Translations under genes and position numbers: made by a program
Shown here: positions 5,795-12,867 of the stretch, one piece after another
How positions within the stretch are numbered: position 1 is the first letter of the stretch
Layout of the letters: the number at the start of each line of letters is the position of its first letter
Notes under the pieces: generated by a model
Databases searched by the model: none
What the model was told of the DNA's origin: nothing
What the model saw: the letters and a program-made list of their open reading frames with translations, nothing else
From: a virus
DNA length: 38,859 nt
IMG/VR virus record: IMGVR_UViG_3300020202_000157
Coordinates: 1-38,859 of that record
Reading direction: 5' to 3' (one strand)

Positions 5795-6691
5795 ATGTTC
5801 AAGTTTCTTTTCAAAAGAAAGAACGCCCCAATGGCCTTTTACGATGTTTACAAGGAGTATGTAAACAAGTACGTCACCGAAAACCAGCTACTTGACCAAA
5901 CCACGCAGCGCTATGAGTCCTACCGGCGAAACCTTCATTTGTTCCTTTCTCACAAAAAACTGATGGAATTGCCTATTAGCCTGGTTCAGGTCTATCACAT
6001 GGAAGAATACCGATCCTGGTTGTTCTTAAACCTTAGGACATGCACGAAGCGCCACGCCTCGCGGCAAATAGAGCTTTGTCAGCGTGTAATGAAGTACGCT
6101 GTAACAATGGGGTATGTTTTACAGAACCCGATCGAAGCCATTAAGCCGCAAAGGAACCCTAAGAAAAACATAGTCTTTTTAGAGACAAACGAGATAAAAA
6201 AGCTTATGGTTTGGAACTTCAAAAATGACATTTACCGTACGTGCGCGGATCTGTTCTTATTTCAATGCTTCACAGGTTTAAGTTACTCGGACATCTGGCG
6301 CTATCAGGCCGTAGAAAGAAACGGTAACCTGTGGCTTTGCGGTGAAAGACAAAAGACCGGCGAGGCTAACGACATATTCTTTTTTAGAGAAGCAAAAGAG
6401 ATAATAATAAAGTACAACGGTGAGCTTCCCAGGATAGCAAACCAAACCTATAACAGGATATTAAAAGAAATCGCCGAGCAGCTTAATATAAAAAAGCACC
6501 TCACGACCCACGTAGGAAGAAAGACCCACGCCACTTTATTAGCGGAAAGGGGAGTAGGGTTAAAGCCTATATCAATGCAGCTGGGCAATACAATAAGGGT
6601 CTGCGATGAAGATTATGTAGGAAACACATACAAGATCATTGAAAAGGAACTAGAGCGAAACGGTTTAAAAGAAAGTCTTATATTTACTTAA
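5795..6691 (+). CDS. int: Tyrosine recombinase (phage integrase)
   Basis: 298 aa from the ATG at 5795 (MFKFLFKRKN); the frame extends upstream to GTG 5705 and ATG 5765, so the start is uncertain. Residues 15-110 form a SAM-like core-binding domain. The catalytic domain shows 'FTGLSYSDI', where Ser replaces the usual box I Arg (a swap known from Bacteroidota integrases such as IntDOT), then the HxxR box 'THVGRKTHATLL', 'LGN' in place of LGH, and the candidate nucleophile Tyr in 'CDEDYVGN'. It lies next to the tRNA-like attP and should insert and excise the prophage. Confidence 0.88.
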   Translation: MFKFLFKRKNAPMAFYDVYKEYVNKYVTENQLLDQTTQRYESYRRNLHLFLSHKKLMELPISLVQVYHMEEYRSWLFLNLRTCTKRHASRQIELCQRVMKYAVTMGYVLQNPIEAIKPQRNPKKNIVFLETNEIKKLMVWNFKNDIYRTCADLFLFQCFTGLSYSDIWRYQAVERNGNLWLCGERQKTGEANDIFFFREAKEIIIKYNGELPRIANQTYNRILKEIAEQLNIKKHLTTHVGRKTHATLLAERGVGLKPISMQLGNTIRVCDEDYVGNTYKIIEKELERNGLKESLIFT

Positions 6692-6702
6692 AAATTGACC
6701 AA

Positions 6703-6888
6703 ATGAAAAAACTAATTTATGCCCTGCCGGTTTTGGCAATGTTGTCTTGCGGCGAATCAGAAGAAGCAAAACAAAAGCGCCTGTCTAATGAGCTGATGAA
6801 AAATATTAACGCTGCTCAAGATAAGTTGGCTAACGACACCAGCGAGTTAAACAGGAAAATAAAATTGGAAAAAGCTGGCCAAAATTAA
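6703..6888 (+). CDS. Small lipoprotein
   Basis: 61 aa, starting MKKLIYALPV. A type II signal peptide ends in a lipobox 'LAMLSCGES' (Cys16), leaving a 45-residue charged helical mature part. It lies between the integrase and a terminator, so it may be expressed in the lysogen as a moron-like surface protein; superinfection exclusion is only a guess. Confidence 0.7.
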   Translation: MKKLIYALPVLAMLSCGESEEAKQKRLSNELMKNINAAQDKLANDTSELNRKIKLEKAGQN

Positions 6889-6911
6889 AGACAATCTTCA
6901 CCCTTTCTTTC

Positions 6912-6937
6912 AAGCCTCACTAACTGTGGGGCTTTTT
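6912..6937 (+). terminator. Rho-independent terminator after the lipoprotein
   Basis: Stem AAGCCTCAC / GTGGGGCTT (one T-G pair) with a 5-nt loop and a T6 run, 24 nt after the lipoprotein stop. Confidence 0.75.
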
Positions 6938-6946
6938 TGTTTCCAT

Positions 6947-6974
6947 AAAAAACCCCAACCTTACGGGGCTGGGG
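6947..6974 (-). terminator. Terminator-like hairpin on the minus strand
   Basis: Read on the minus strand, CCCCAGCC..GGTTGGGG is followed by six T. No minus-strand gene upstream needs it, so it may block antisense transcription or, with the previous hairpin, act in both directions. Confidence 0.5.
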
Positions 6975-7104
6975 CAATCACTAAATGAAAAAAAACTACA
7001 TCACAAAGTTACAACGCCCTTCTCCCAAATTTTTCACCCACATAGAAAACCGACACAAAACCGACAGAAAGTTTAGCCAATTTTTTGCTTTGTGATGGAA
7101 CTTT

Positions 7105-7692
7105 GTGTGCGTGACCAACGGTGAGATCGTAGAAGAAATCTTTAAAACAGGGAAGTATAAGGCATTATGTGTAACGATAGCAAAAAAGTCCCACTTAGCC
7201 GAGGAGTTGTACTCAGAGTTTTTAAAGGCTTTACTTGAAATAAAAGACAGCGGGCTACAGGATGCACACAAAGGAGGTTACCTAGATTTCTTTTGCGTCA
7301 GAGTGATAAAGAATATTTGGGGGACAAAGGACCGGGTTAAAGCTTATTCGATGGGAACGACAAGCCCTTTGTTTGAGTTCACCAGTACTTACGAAGGCAG
7401 AGAAGAAGAAATGTTCAGCGAGCCAGTGCCAAGTGAGCCCTACAATATTAAGATCGACTACATAAGTAACGAGGTAAAAAGAATAATAAAAAAGGAGTTC
7501 GACAATGCAGACAAGGATAAGATGTACGCCGCGAGAGTGTTTCATTATTCCTACATCGAAAACAAAAACCCCGTCGAGTTCAGTAAAAAGTCCGGGATTC
7601 CTTATTGGGCTGTGATAAAGACGTGTGATAAAATGAAAAAGTATTTAAAGAAAAAGCTAGGTAAAAAATGGTCGACCATATTACAATACTGA
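7105..7692 (+). CDS. Sigma-70-like (ECF-type) transcription factor
   Basis: 195 aa; the start appears to be GTG at 7105, as no ATG lies near the N-terminus. 'HLAEELYSEFLKALLEI' and 'GYLDFFCVRVIKNIWG' resemble sigma region 2 helices. 'NPVEFSKKSGIPYWAVIKTC' and 'KMKKYLKKKL' resemble the region 4 helix-turn-helix. Similar sigma-like proteins occur in Bacteroidota phages ahead of late genes. It is the best candidate for reading the recurrent ATTGCTATTTA motif upstream of late genes. It overlaps the next gene by 25 nt. Confidence 0.55.
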   Translation: MCVTNGEIVEEIFKTGKYKALCVTIAKKSHLAEELYSEFLKALLEIKDSGLQDAHKGGYLDFFCVRVIKNIWGTKDRVKAYSMGTTSPLFEFTSTYEGREEEMFSEPVPSEPYNIKIDYISNEVKRIIKKEFDNADKDKMYAARVFHYSYIENKNPVEFSKKSGIPYWAVIKTCDKMKKYLKKKLGKKWSTILQY

Positions 7693-7928
7693 TTCCCTTA
7701 GTGGCTTTTTGGTTTGCTAACATCACGGGCATACCTCAAGGAGTCCCGGCGTTTAAACGTAAGCCGTTCAACTGCGCTAAGTGTTTGGCGTTTTGGGTGG
7801 CCTTGGCTTATCAGATTTACTCAGGCTTCACACTTGATTCCGTGTGGGTTATTGCTTTGAGTTCACTCGGTGGTTATCTGTGGGAAGTGGTATTTACTAA
7901 GCTAAGAATTTCAATAAATAAAGGTTAA
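7668..7928 (+). CDS. Small membrane protein with Cys motif
   Basis: 86 aa, starting MVDHITILIP. Transmembrane segments lie at about residues 5-22, 40-55 and 60-75, with a conserved-looking 'KPFNCAKCLAFWVAL' between the first two. I know this 'FNC..C..FW' arrangement from uncharacterised membrane proteins of Bacteroidota phages. Function is unknown. Confidence 0.65.
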   Translation: MVDHITILIPLVAFWFANITGIPQGVPAFKRKPFNCAKCLAFWVALAYQIYSGFTLDSVWVIALSSLGGYLWEVVFTKLRISINKG

Positions 7929-7938
7929 ACAAACAACT

Positions 7939-8562
7939 ATGAACAAAATCACAATTCACCGCGCATTAGCTGAACTGAAGCTTATCGACGCTAAAATCGA
8001 AAAGGGCATAAACGAAATTTATCCCACAGGAATATTCCAAAAGGGTCGCAAAATAGATAACTGGATTTCAGAAGACGAGTTTAAAAAGAACGCCCAAAGC
8101 CAGTACGATTCAGTGACTGATCTCATTAATCGAAAGGTTAAAATAAAATCCGCTATTGTCAATGCCAACTGCGTGACAAAAATCAAGGTGGGCGAACGCG
8201 ATATGACAATAGCTGACGCCATCAACTTCAAGCGAGTAATCGAAATGAAAAAGAAGCTCGTAAATGAAATGAAGCGTAAACACATGGTCGCGGTGGGGAA
8301 CATGAATAAGAACAACGAGATTGTGCAGAAGAACGTAGAAACGCTTTTAGCGAATGCTCTTGGTAAGGATAACGTGAAGACCTCAAAAGAAGACGTGGAC
8401 GCGATTTCTAAGCCGTATTTGGATAACAACATCTTCAGCCTGTTTAATCCACTGGAAACTGAAAAGAAAGTTGAGGCGCTTGAGAAAGAGATAAATGAAT
8501 TTGAGTCGGAAGTTGACGCTTGTCTTAGTGAGGCCAACGCCACGACGTTCATAGAATTTTAA
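7939..8562 (+). CDS. Helical phage protein, DIP1984-like arrangement
   Basis: 207 aa, starting MNKITIHRAL. It is almost entirely helical. 'IHRALAELKLIDAKIEKGI' near the N-terminus, a short loop region, 'SVTDLINRKVKIKSAI', then a long Lys-rich coiled coil and a C-terminal 'KVEALEKEINEFESEVD'. The layout recalls DIP1984/septicolysin-like helical proteins, but the match is by pattern only. It lies just upstream of the structured RNA and may share its transcript. Confidence 0.55.
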   Translation: MNKITIHRALAELKLIDAKIEKGINEIYPTGIFQKGRKIDNWISEDEFKKNAQSQYDSVTDLINRKVKIKSAIVNANCVTKIKVGERDMTIADAINFKRVIEMKKKLVNEMKRKHMVAVGNMNKNNEIVQKNVETLLANALGKDNVKTSKEDVDAISKPYLDNNIFSLFNPLETEKKVEALEKEINEFESEVDACLSEANATTFIEF

Positions 8563-8655
8563 AAAGACTTAACCGGCCATGCGAAAATCGCAAACACTAT
8601 CCCCCGCTTTAGGGTTAGAAAAGCACCCAAATGTTTATTGGAAAACAGCCAGGTC

Positions 8656-8687
8656 CACAGGGTCGCCGGTTCGACTCCGGCATCTGC
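8656..8687 (+). tRNA. tRNA 3' half (permuted order)
   Basis: It reads: anticodon-stem strand CACA (8656-8659), variable loop GGGTC, T-stem GCCGG, T-loop TTCGACT, T-stem CCGGC, acceptor strand ATCTGC (8682-8687). An ATA follows, and then the 5' half begins. The T-arm is a perfect consensus. CCA is not encoded. No 5' half lies upstream. Confidence 0.75.
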
Positions 8688-8690
8688 ATA

Positions 8691-8720
8691 GCAGATTAGC
8701 TCAGTTGGTTAGAGCATGTG
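8691..8720 (+). tRNA. tRNA 5' half (permuted order)
   Basis: It reads: acceptor strand GCAGAT (pairing with ATCTGC of the 3' half), TA, D-stem GCTC, D-loop AGTTGGTTA, D-stem GAGC, A26, then TGTG (8717-8720), which pairs with CACA of the 3' half. All cloverleaf stems can therefore form between the two halves in swapped order. The anticodon loop is not contiguous anywhere and cannot be assigned. No T-arm follows downstream. Confidence 0.75.
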
Positions 8721-8903
8721 AAAACACGGAAAGCTCAAGGTTGAAAGCTGAAAGCATAAAGGTAAAAAATCAAAGTTATTATCTGTCAAAGGTGAAAACT
8801 GAAACACAAAAGCTCTTTCAAATCCTGTCAAAAGTTTTGAAAGGCTGTGATAGTATGGCCTCGCGGTTTGTATCAGGCTGCATGGCCGGTTAATTTATTT
8901 AAC

Positions 8904-9140
8904 ATGACACAAGAAGAAGCGCTAACCGCATTACATAAACACAAGGTATTCTTTGAGCACTTTGAAAAGACCGGGAGCTTTCCCGATGTTTCTTCAGACC
9001 TGGTGCAGGACATCCATAACATTTACAAAGCCCTAAGACCGGATTTTGTTTTGGATTCATGCTGCGGTAACTGTGTTTTAAATATGCTAACAGACGCTAA
9101 TAGATACCGGGTAAATAATTTAAAGTTCCATAAGCTTTGA
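8904..9140 (+). CDS. Small hypothetical phage protein with Cys pair
   Basis: 78 aa from the ATG at 8904 (MTQEEALTAL), 10 nt after the structured RNA; a longer upstream frame runs into that RNA and is not used. It is helical, with 'VLDSCCGNCVLNML' giving three Cys that could bind a metal. It is probably translated with the following glycosyltransferase gene, whose start overlaps its stop (TTGA). Confidence 0.65.
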   Translation: MTQEEALTALHKHKVFFEHFEKTGSFPDVSSDLVQDIHNIYKALRPDFVLDSCCGNCVLNMLTDANRYRVNNLKFHKL

Positions 9141-10291
9141 ATGTATTATTAATAAATAATCTTTTTGTTCACGAAGGCCGATCAATGGTCGGCGGGGTTG
9201 AGTATCACAGAATGGTACAACCTCACAAAGTACTAAGGCGACACTATGCAGAATACGACTTGCAGATGTCAAACTTACTCGACCATGTGCCGGACACGTT
9301 GTTAGCCGAAAAAGACTTAGTAATATTCAGCCGCACAATTCACGACTCAGCAGCAGAAAGGCTTAATCAAATGTCAATACCTTTTGGATTAGACCTTGAC
9401 GACTGGTGGATTGTTCCCGAAAACCATATAGCTTACGCAGGTTATAAAGAAGCCGACGTGCCCGGCTGGACGGAGAGAAGCATAAGAAACGCGCACTTTG
9501 TTACCTGCACCACGCCAATACTCGCGGAGAAGATAAAGCCATTAAACCCTAATGTCTACGTAATTGAGAACGGCATTGATTCAGAAGACCCAATCTGGCA
9601 GCCAAACAAAATCCCTTCAAAGCGTTTAAGATTCGGATTCACTCAAGGAAACTCACACTACGAAGATTTAAAAAGTATTGCCGACAGCGCTTCAAAATGC
9701 TTTAACGACATTCACTTTTACTTCAAGGGTCAGTTAGTGTTGTGCGGTTTCTACGGTGAAGATTCATCCTGGAAGAAGTTAACAATGGAACAGATATACG
9801 AGCTGATGTTAACCGGGAACCATAAAGGGTTGAAGCAGGAAAGAGAATATCTCAGGGAGCTGTTAATGTTAAACAAACCTGATGGCTCCGACGAGCCCTA
9901 CGCAAGACAGTGGGGCGTTACTGTTGACAAGTTCGGAAGTGTTTATGATTCATTCGACGTGAGTGTTGCCCCGTTAGTAAAAGGTGAGTTCAACTCTTGC
10001 AAATCAGAATTAAAAATGCTCGAGGCGGCAGCGAAGGATTGCGCTATTATTTGTAACCATAATGCCCCTTATGACTTGCTGGCAACGGATAAAAATTCAT
10101 TTGACTTGAATAAAAAAACCTTCAGGGAGTGGGCGCGAATCCTGATAAACAACCCTAACATGATTGAAGATTCAAAGGCCCAACTGAAGGAAGATGTAAA
10201 GAGATACGATTTAAAAACCCTTAGTATAAAGAGAAACGAAGTTTATAAAAAATATGGACGAAAAAACAATAACAGCCAGTCTGCCGCCTAA
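9137..10291 (+). CDS. Glycosyltransferase, GT-B fold (GT4-like)
   Basis: 384 aa. The start is probably TTG 9137, overlapping the upstream stop, because 'NVLLINNLFV' forms the first Rossmann strand. The N-terminal half holds 'IPFGLDLDDWW' and 'VIENGID', as in GT4 enzymes. The C-terminal half holds 'RFGFTQGNSHYEDL' and 'FNSCKSELKMLEAAA', which resembles the nucleotide-sugar-binding E-x7-E region. It should transfer a sugar from an NDP-sugar to an unknown acceptor. It heads a cassette of three glycosyltransferases and a methyltransferase-like gene. Confidence 0.75.
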   Translation: MNVLLINNLFVHEGRSMVGGVEYHRMVQPHKVLRRHYAEYDLQMSNLLDHVPDTLLAEKDLVIFSRTIHDSAAERLNQMSIPFGLDLDDWWIVPENHIAYAGYKEADVPGWTERSIRNAHFVTCTTPILAEKIKPLNPNVYVIENGIDSEDPIWQPNKIPSKRLRFGFTQGNSHYEDLKSIADSASKCFNDIHFYFKGQLVLCGFYGEDSSWKKLTMEQIYELMLTGNHKGLKQEREYLRELLMLNKPDGSDEPYARQWGVTVDKFGSVYDSFDVSVAPLVKGEFNSCKSELKMLEAAAKDCAIICNHNAPYDLLATDKNSFDLNKKTFREWARILINNPNMIEDSKAQLKEDVKRYDLKTLSIKRNEVYKKYGRKNNNSQSAA

Positions 10292-10388
10292 AGAGCAGCT
10301 AACAGTAAAAGACTACGAGGCTTTGCTAAAGTACGTACAGGAAGCCGGAGAAGTATTTAAAAGCGTTAAACAAATAAAAGTGAAATGA
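10254..10388 (+). CDS. Small hypothetical protein (44 aa)
   Basis: It starts MDEKTITASL at 10254 inside the end of the glycosyltransferase gene and stops in ATGA shared with the next gene. It is helical and charged ('LTVKDYEALLKYVQEAGEVF'). Exact coupling on both sides supports it. Confidence 0.5.
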   Translation: MDEKTITASLPPKEQLTVKDYEALLKYVQEAGEVFKSVKQIKVK

Positions 10389-10636
10389 AAAGACACGAAT
10401 CAAGAAACATTAGCCGTAGCCGTTTAGCAGTAGAGGCGCTAAGCCCATGCACAAGGTACTCTGTAGCCGCTGGCATCAATCCATTTTCTTCCCTACTTCA
10501 GCAAGCTGGCATCGCGAAAAAAGTAGACAATGCCGAATTAACAGAAGAAGAAAGGCAAATCAGGCACGAAGTAAAAATGGCGTCGGAGCAAAAAGCAGCA
10601 CGCGCAAGACAACTAAGGAAAAGAAATAAAGTATGA
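10385..10636 (+). CDS. Small basic hypothetical protein
   Basis: 83 aa, starting MKRHESRNIS. It is Arg/Lys-rich, with a C-terminal charged helix ('ERQIRHEVKMASEQKAARAR'). It overlaps the next gene by 4 nt. No family is recognised. Confidence 0.6.
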   Translation: MKRHESRNISRSRLAVEALSPCTRYSVAAGINPFSSLLQQAGIAKKVDNAELTEEERQIRHEVKMASEQKAARARQLRKRNKV

Positions 10637-11424
10637 GCGTACTAATAGCAATAGCGGTTTACTCTACGATCGAAAACAAAAAGGACGAGTGCTTAAGAAA
10701 AACCCTTGAAGGCTTACGTAACACCGTGGACTTTTCACGGCACGACCTCGGCTTGTCAATCAACGGCCACACAGAAGAAACCGGCAAGATCATTAACGAG
10801 TATCACGACATTATCGACTTGATTGTCTGGAACCGTGAAAACTTAGGAACCGCGGAAGCCATCAACCAAATATGGAAGGACCGCAAACCGGGTCAGCACT
10901 GCATTAAGATGGATGACGACATCTTAATACACGAAGCCGGATGGGTTGACAAGCTCGTGGAAGTTGTCACGCTAGACCCTACAATAGGTCAAGCAGGTTT
11001 AAAGCGTAAAGACTGCATCGAAACTCCCTGGCACCCCGATGAATACTACCGCAGTGAATTAAAAATGCTACCCCACACTCCCGGACATCCGTGGGTTATC
11101 GTCGAACAGGCAAGCCACGTAATGGGAAGCTGTGTGCTGCATTCTGCGGATCTGTTAAAGAAAGTAGGCTATCTCTGCCAACCTCGCCAATACGGATGGG
11201 ATGATGTTTTGATGTCTGCCAGGTCAATCGGGGCGGGATTCAAAAACGTCTTTTTGCCGCAAATAAACATTGATCACATTGATCACGGCCAAACCCCCTA
11301 CCAGGGATGGAAGGAACGAGTAGCAATGCAGGACTTACACAACATCAACACAATGATTTACGAATACAAAAACGGCATAAGGAATGTATTCTATAACCCA
11401 TTTGAAGCCACAGTAACAACATGA
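10633..11424 (+). CDS. Glycosyltransferase, GT-A fold (family 2-like)
   Basis: 263 aa, starting MSVLIAIAVY. The N-terminal Rossmann-like strand, 'LSINGHTEET', 'NLGTAEAINQIW' and especially 'CIKMDDDILIHE' (the DxD metal and nucleotide-sugar motif) are typical of GT2. 'YGWDDVLMSARSIGAG' further on resembles the ED/catalytic-base segment. The acceptor is unknown. It is coupled by ATGA to its neighbours. Confidence 0.75.
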   Translation: MSVLIAIAVYSTIENKKDECLRKTLEGLRNTVDFSRHDLGLSINGHTEETGKIINEYHDIIDLIVWNRENLGTAEAINQIWKDRKPGQHCIKMDDDILIHEAGWVDKLVEVVTLDPTIGQAGLKRKDCIETPWHPDEYYRSELKMLPHTPGHPWVIVEQASHVMGSCVLHSADLLKKVGYLCQPRQYGWDDVLMSARSIGAGFKNVFLPQINIDHIDHGQTPYQGWKERVAMQDLHNINTMIYEYKNGIRNVFYNPFEATVTT

Positions 11425-12017
11425 TCAAACACCACTACTCAAGCACCGGCGACAGACCTTTAGAAGAAATCAAAGGCTTAAAGCTTATCGACGTTGGCGG
11501 CTCCTGCTCTTTTGCTGATGGCTACTTAGACGCTGTCGTGGACTTCCGGCCCCCGCGAGTTCCAGTTAAAAACCTCTTTGAGGGAAACATGGACTATCCT
11601 GATGTATGGCAAAAAGTACTAAAGCACGTAGAAAAGAATGGCAAGTGGGATTACTGCATTTGTACCCACACCCTCGAAGACATTAACAATCCTGTCTACG
11701 TTTCTTCCATTATTGAAAAGATCGCTAAAAAAGGCCTGTTGATCTTTCCTTCTAAGTACCGTGAACTCGCAAGGTTCTCAGGAGGTTTTAGGGGTTTCAT
11801 TCATCACCGCTGGATCTTTGACGTTAGGGACAATAAGCTACTCGCTTTGCCAAAGATCAACTACATCGAAGATCCCTACTTCGACAAAGCTGCTGACCCA
11901 AGAGACAACAAAGAAGAACTAATAATAGAGTGGGAAGGTGAAATAGGAATGGTTAACGCCATGCTATCAATGGACTCCGACGAAAACATTAAACAACTGT
12001 ACAAAGACATTTTATGA
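11421..12017 (+). CDS. SAM-dependent methyltransferase-like protein
   Basis: 198 aa, starting MIKHHYSSTG. 'KLIDVGGSCSFADGYLDAVVDF' (cited as residues 21-42; glycine-rich motif I and an acidic motif II-like end), 'WDYCICTHTLEDINNP' (motif IV-like) and 'AKKGLLIFPSKY' follow the class I methyltransferase order. Motif I is degenerate (DVGGS), so activity is not certain. Lying between two glycosyltransferases, it would most plausibly methylate a sugar. Confidence 0.5.
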   Translation: MIKHHYSSTGDRPLEEIKGLKLIDVGGSCSFADGYLDAVVDFRPPRVPVKNLFEGNMDYPDVWQKVLKHVEKNGKWDYCICTHTLEDINNPVYVSSIIEKIAKKGLLIFPSKYRELARFSGGFRGFIHHRWIFDVRDNKLLALPKINYIEDPYFDKAADPRDNKEELIIEWEGEIGMVNAMLSMDSDENIKQLYKDIL

Positions 12018-12691
12018 AAGTAAAACTATTAACCTGCGTTTCCGACATTAACCACCCAGGCCTAGCAAAGTTTCGACACTCCCTTGATAAGTTCAAGTGG
12101 GACTATCATATTATCCACGACCCTAATATCGGCTGGGATTGGGGCGGCTGGGACAACTTCTATAATTGGGCTAAAGCTGAAGCAGAAAAGCCCGACGGTT
12201 ATACTCATGTAATACTAAGCGATGGCTTCGATGTCGTGGCATTGGGGGATATGCAAGAAGTGATTGAGAAGTATAAAAAGATATGCGGGGGTGAAAAAGG
12301 ATTCCTTGTATCAACAGAAAAAGCCGCCTTCCCGGTATTTGATTTACACTATCGAAGGGAAGACTACCCCACTCCGACCCGTTGGCCTTACATTAACTGT
12401 GGTGGATTAATGACCGACCTTGAATCCCTCTTTAAAATATACCATGAATCGGACCGATCAATAGTAAGCCAGCTGTGGTTTCACAAAAGATACTTATACC
12501 AAAACCAGGACGAAACCTTAAAGCTCGACGTTAACTGCGAGATATTCCAAACCCTGGCCTTTAAAGACGATACCGACTTTACAACAGAAAACGAACGATT
12601 AATTAACAACCACACACAAACGCAGCCCGTCCTAGCTCATGGCAACGGAAAGGTAGATATGCAGTTTGTTTATGATATATACGGATTATGA
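12014..12691 (+). CDS. PLOD/procollagen-type glycosyltransferase
   Basis: 225 aa, starting MKVKLLTCVS. 'YTHVILSDGFDVVALGDM' carries the DxxD-like metal-binding motif, 'WPYINCGGLMTD' follows, then 'LDVNCEIFQTLAF' and 'PVLAHGNGK' with a late His ligand. This is the order seen in lysyl-hydroxylase/procollagen glycosyltransferase-like GT-A enzymes common in large viruses and phages. Substrate is unknown. It is the fourth gene of the sugar-modification cassette. Confidence 0.7.
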   Translation: MKVKLLTCVSDINHPGLAKFRHSLDKFKWDYHIIHDPNIGWDWGGWDNFYNWAKAEAEKPDGYTHVILSDGFDVVALGDMQEVIEKYKKICGGEKGFLVSTEKAAFPVFDLHYRREDYPTPTRWPYINCGGLMTDLESLFKIYHESDRSIVSQLWFHKRYLYQNQDETLKLDVNCEIFQTLAFKDDTDFTTENERLINNHTQTQPVLAHGNGKVDMQFVYDIYGL

Positions 12692-12864
12692 AAGCTTACA
12701 TCTTAATAATGTTAATAATCGGCTTAGTTAACGCTATCAGCACCACAGAAATAAGCCTCAAAAAAGAAACTGACGCTCAAGACCGGGGGGCTACCGCAAT
12801 CGCAGGATTATTGATAATTATCGCGTGGATTGTAGCAATAGCATTCATGACCAAAATACTTTAA
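12688..12864 (+). CDS. Small two-pass membrane protein (58 aa)
   Basis: It starts MKAYILIMLI with ATGA overlap to the glycosyltransferase stop. Transmembrane segments lie at residues 3-18 and 37-55, with a short charged loop ('LKKETDAQDRG') between them. It might anchor or assist the glycosyltransferase cassette; that is inference from position. Confidence 0.6.
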   Translation: MKAYILIMLIIGLVNAISTTEISLKKETDAQDRGATAIAGLLIIIAWIVAIAFMTKIL

Positions 12865-12867
12865 AGA

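Larger units (their letters stand above)
8569..8893 (+). ncRNA. Structured RNA with a permuted tRNA; candidate circularly permuted group I intron
   Basis: A 340-bp gap without a credible gene. Bases 8569-8582 and 8880-8893 form a perfect 14-bp inverted repeat (TTAACCGGCCATGC) closing the element. Inside, a tRNA 3' half (8656-8687) precedes a tRNA 5' half (8691-8720). If the outer parts are rejoined across the 14-bp helix, group I-like elements appear in order. These are P-like AAAGGTGAAAAC (8788-8799), P5 TGAAA/TTTCA (8800-8804/8816-8820), Q-like AATCCTGTC (8821-8829), P7 GATAGT/ACTATC (8849-8854/8596-8601) with a bulged U8848 and an extra G8847-C8602 pair, then P8 as the 14-bp helix. A possible P1 pairs ATGT (8716-8719) with GCAT (8754-8757), giving a U-G pair at the splice site. 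P3 was not found. Confidence 0.6.

Noticed and set aside
6996-7271. Minus-strand 91-codon frame upstream of the sigma-like gene
   Set aside because: Overlaps the start of the plus-strand sigma-like gene antisense and has no protein-like pattern. The minus-strand hairpin at 6947-6974 alone does not justify it.
8019-8552. 177-codon minus-strand frame
   Set aside because: Antisense shadow of the helical gene at 7939-8562; Ser/Phe-rich composition is typical of the complement of a Lys/Glu-rich gene.
8579-8893. A 104-codon open frame across the permuted-tRNA region
   Set aside because: It runs through perfect tRNA arms and the 14-bp inverted repeat. Its composition (RLRHLHSRLAQLVRACENT) is what a tRNA sequence gives when translated, and no neighbour-coupled start exists.
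8569-8893. tmRNA or permuted (two-piece) tmRNA
   Set aside because: A full canonical D-stem/D-loop is present and no tag reading frame or pseudoknot series is visible. tmRNAs have a reduced D-arm.
8569-8893. Circularly permuted group II intron
   Set aside because: No domain V-like hairpin (AGC..GUUC with GAAA loop) was found upstream of the tRNA 3' half.
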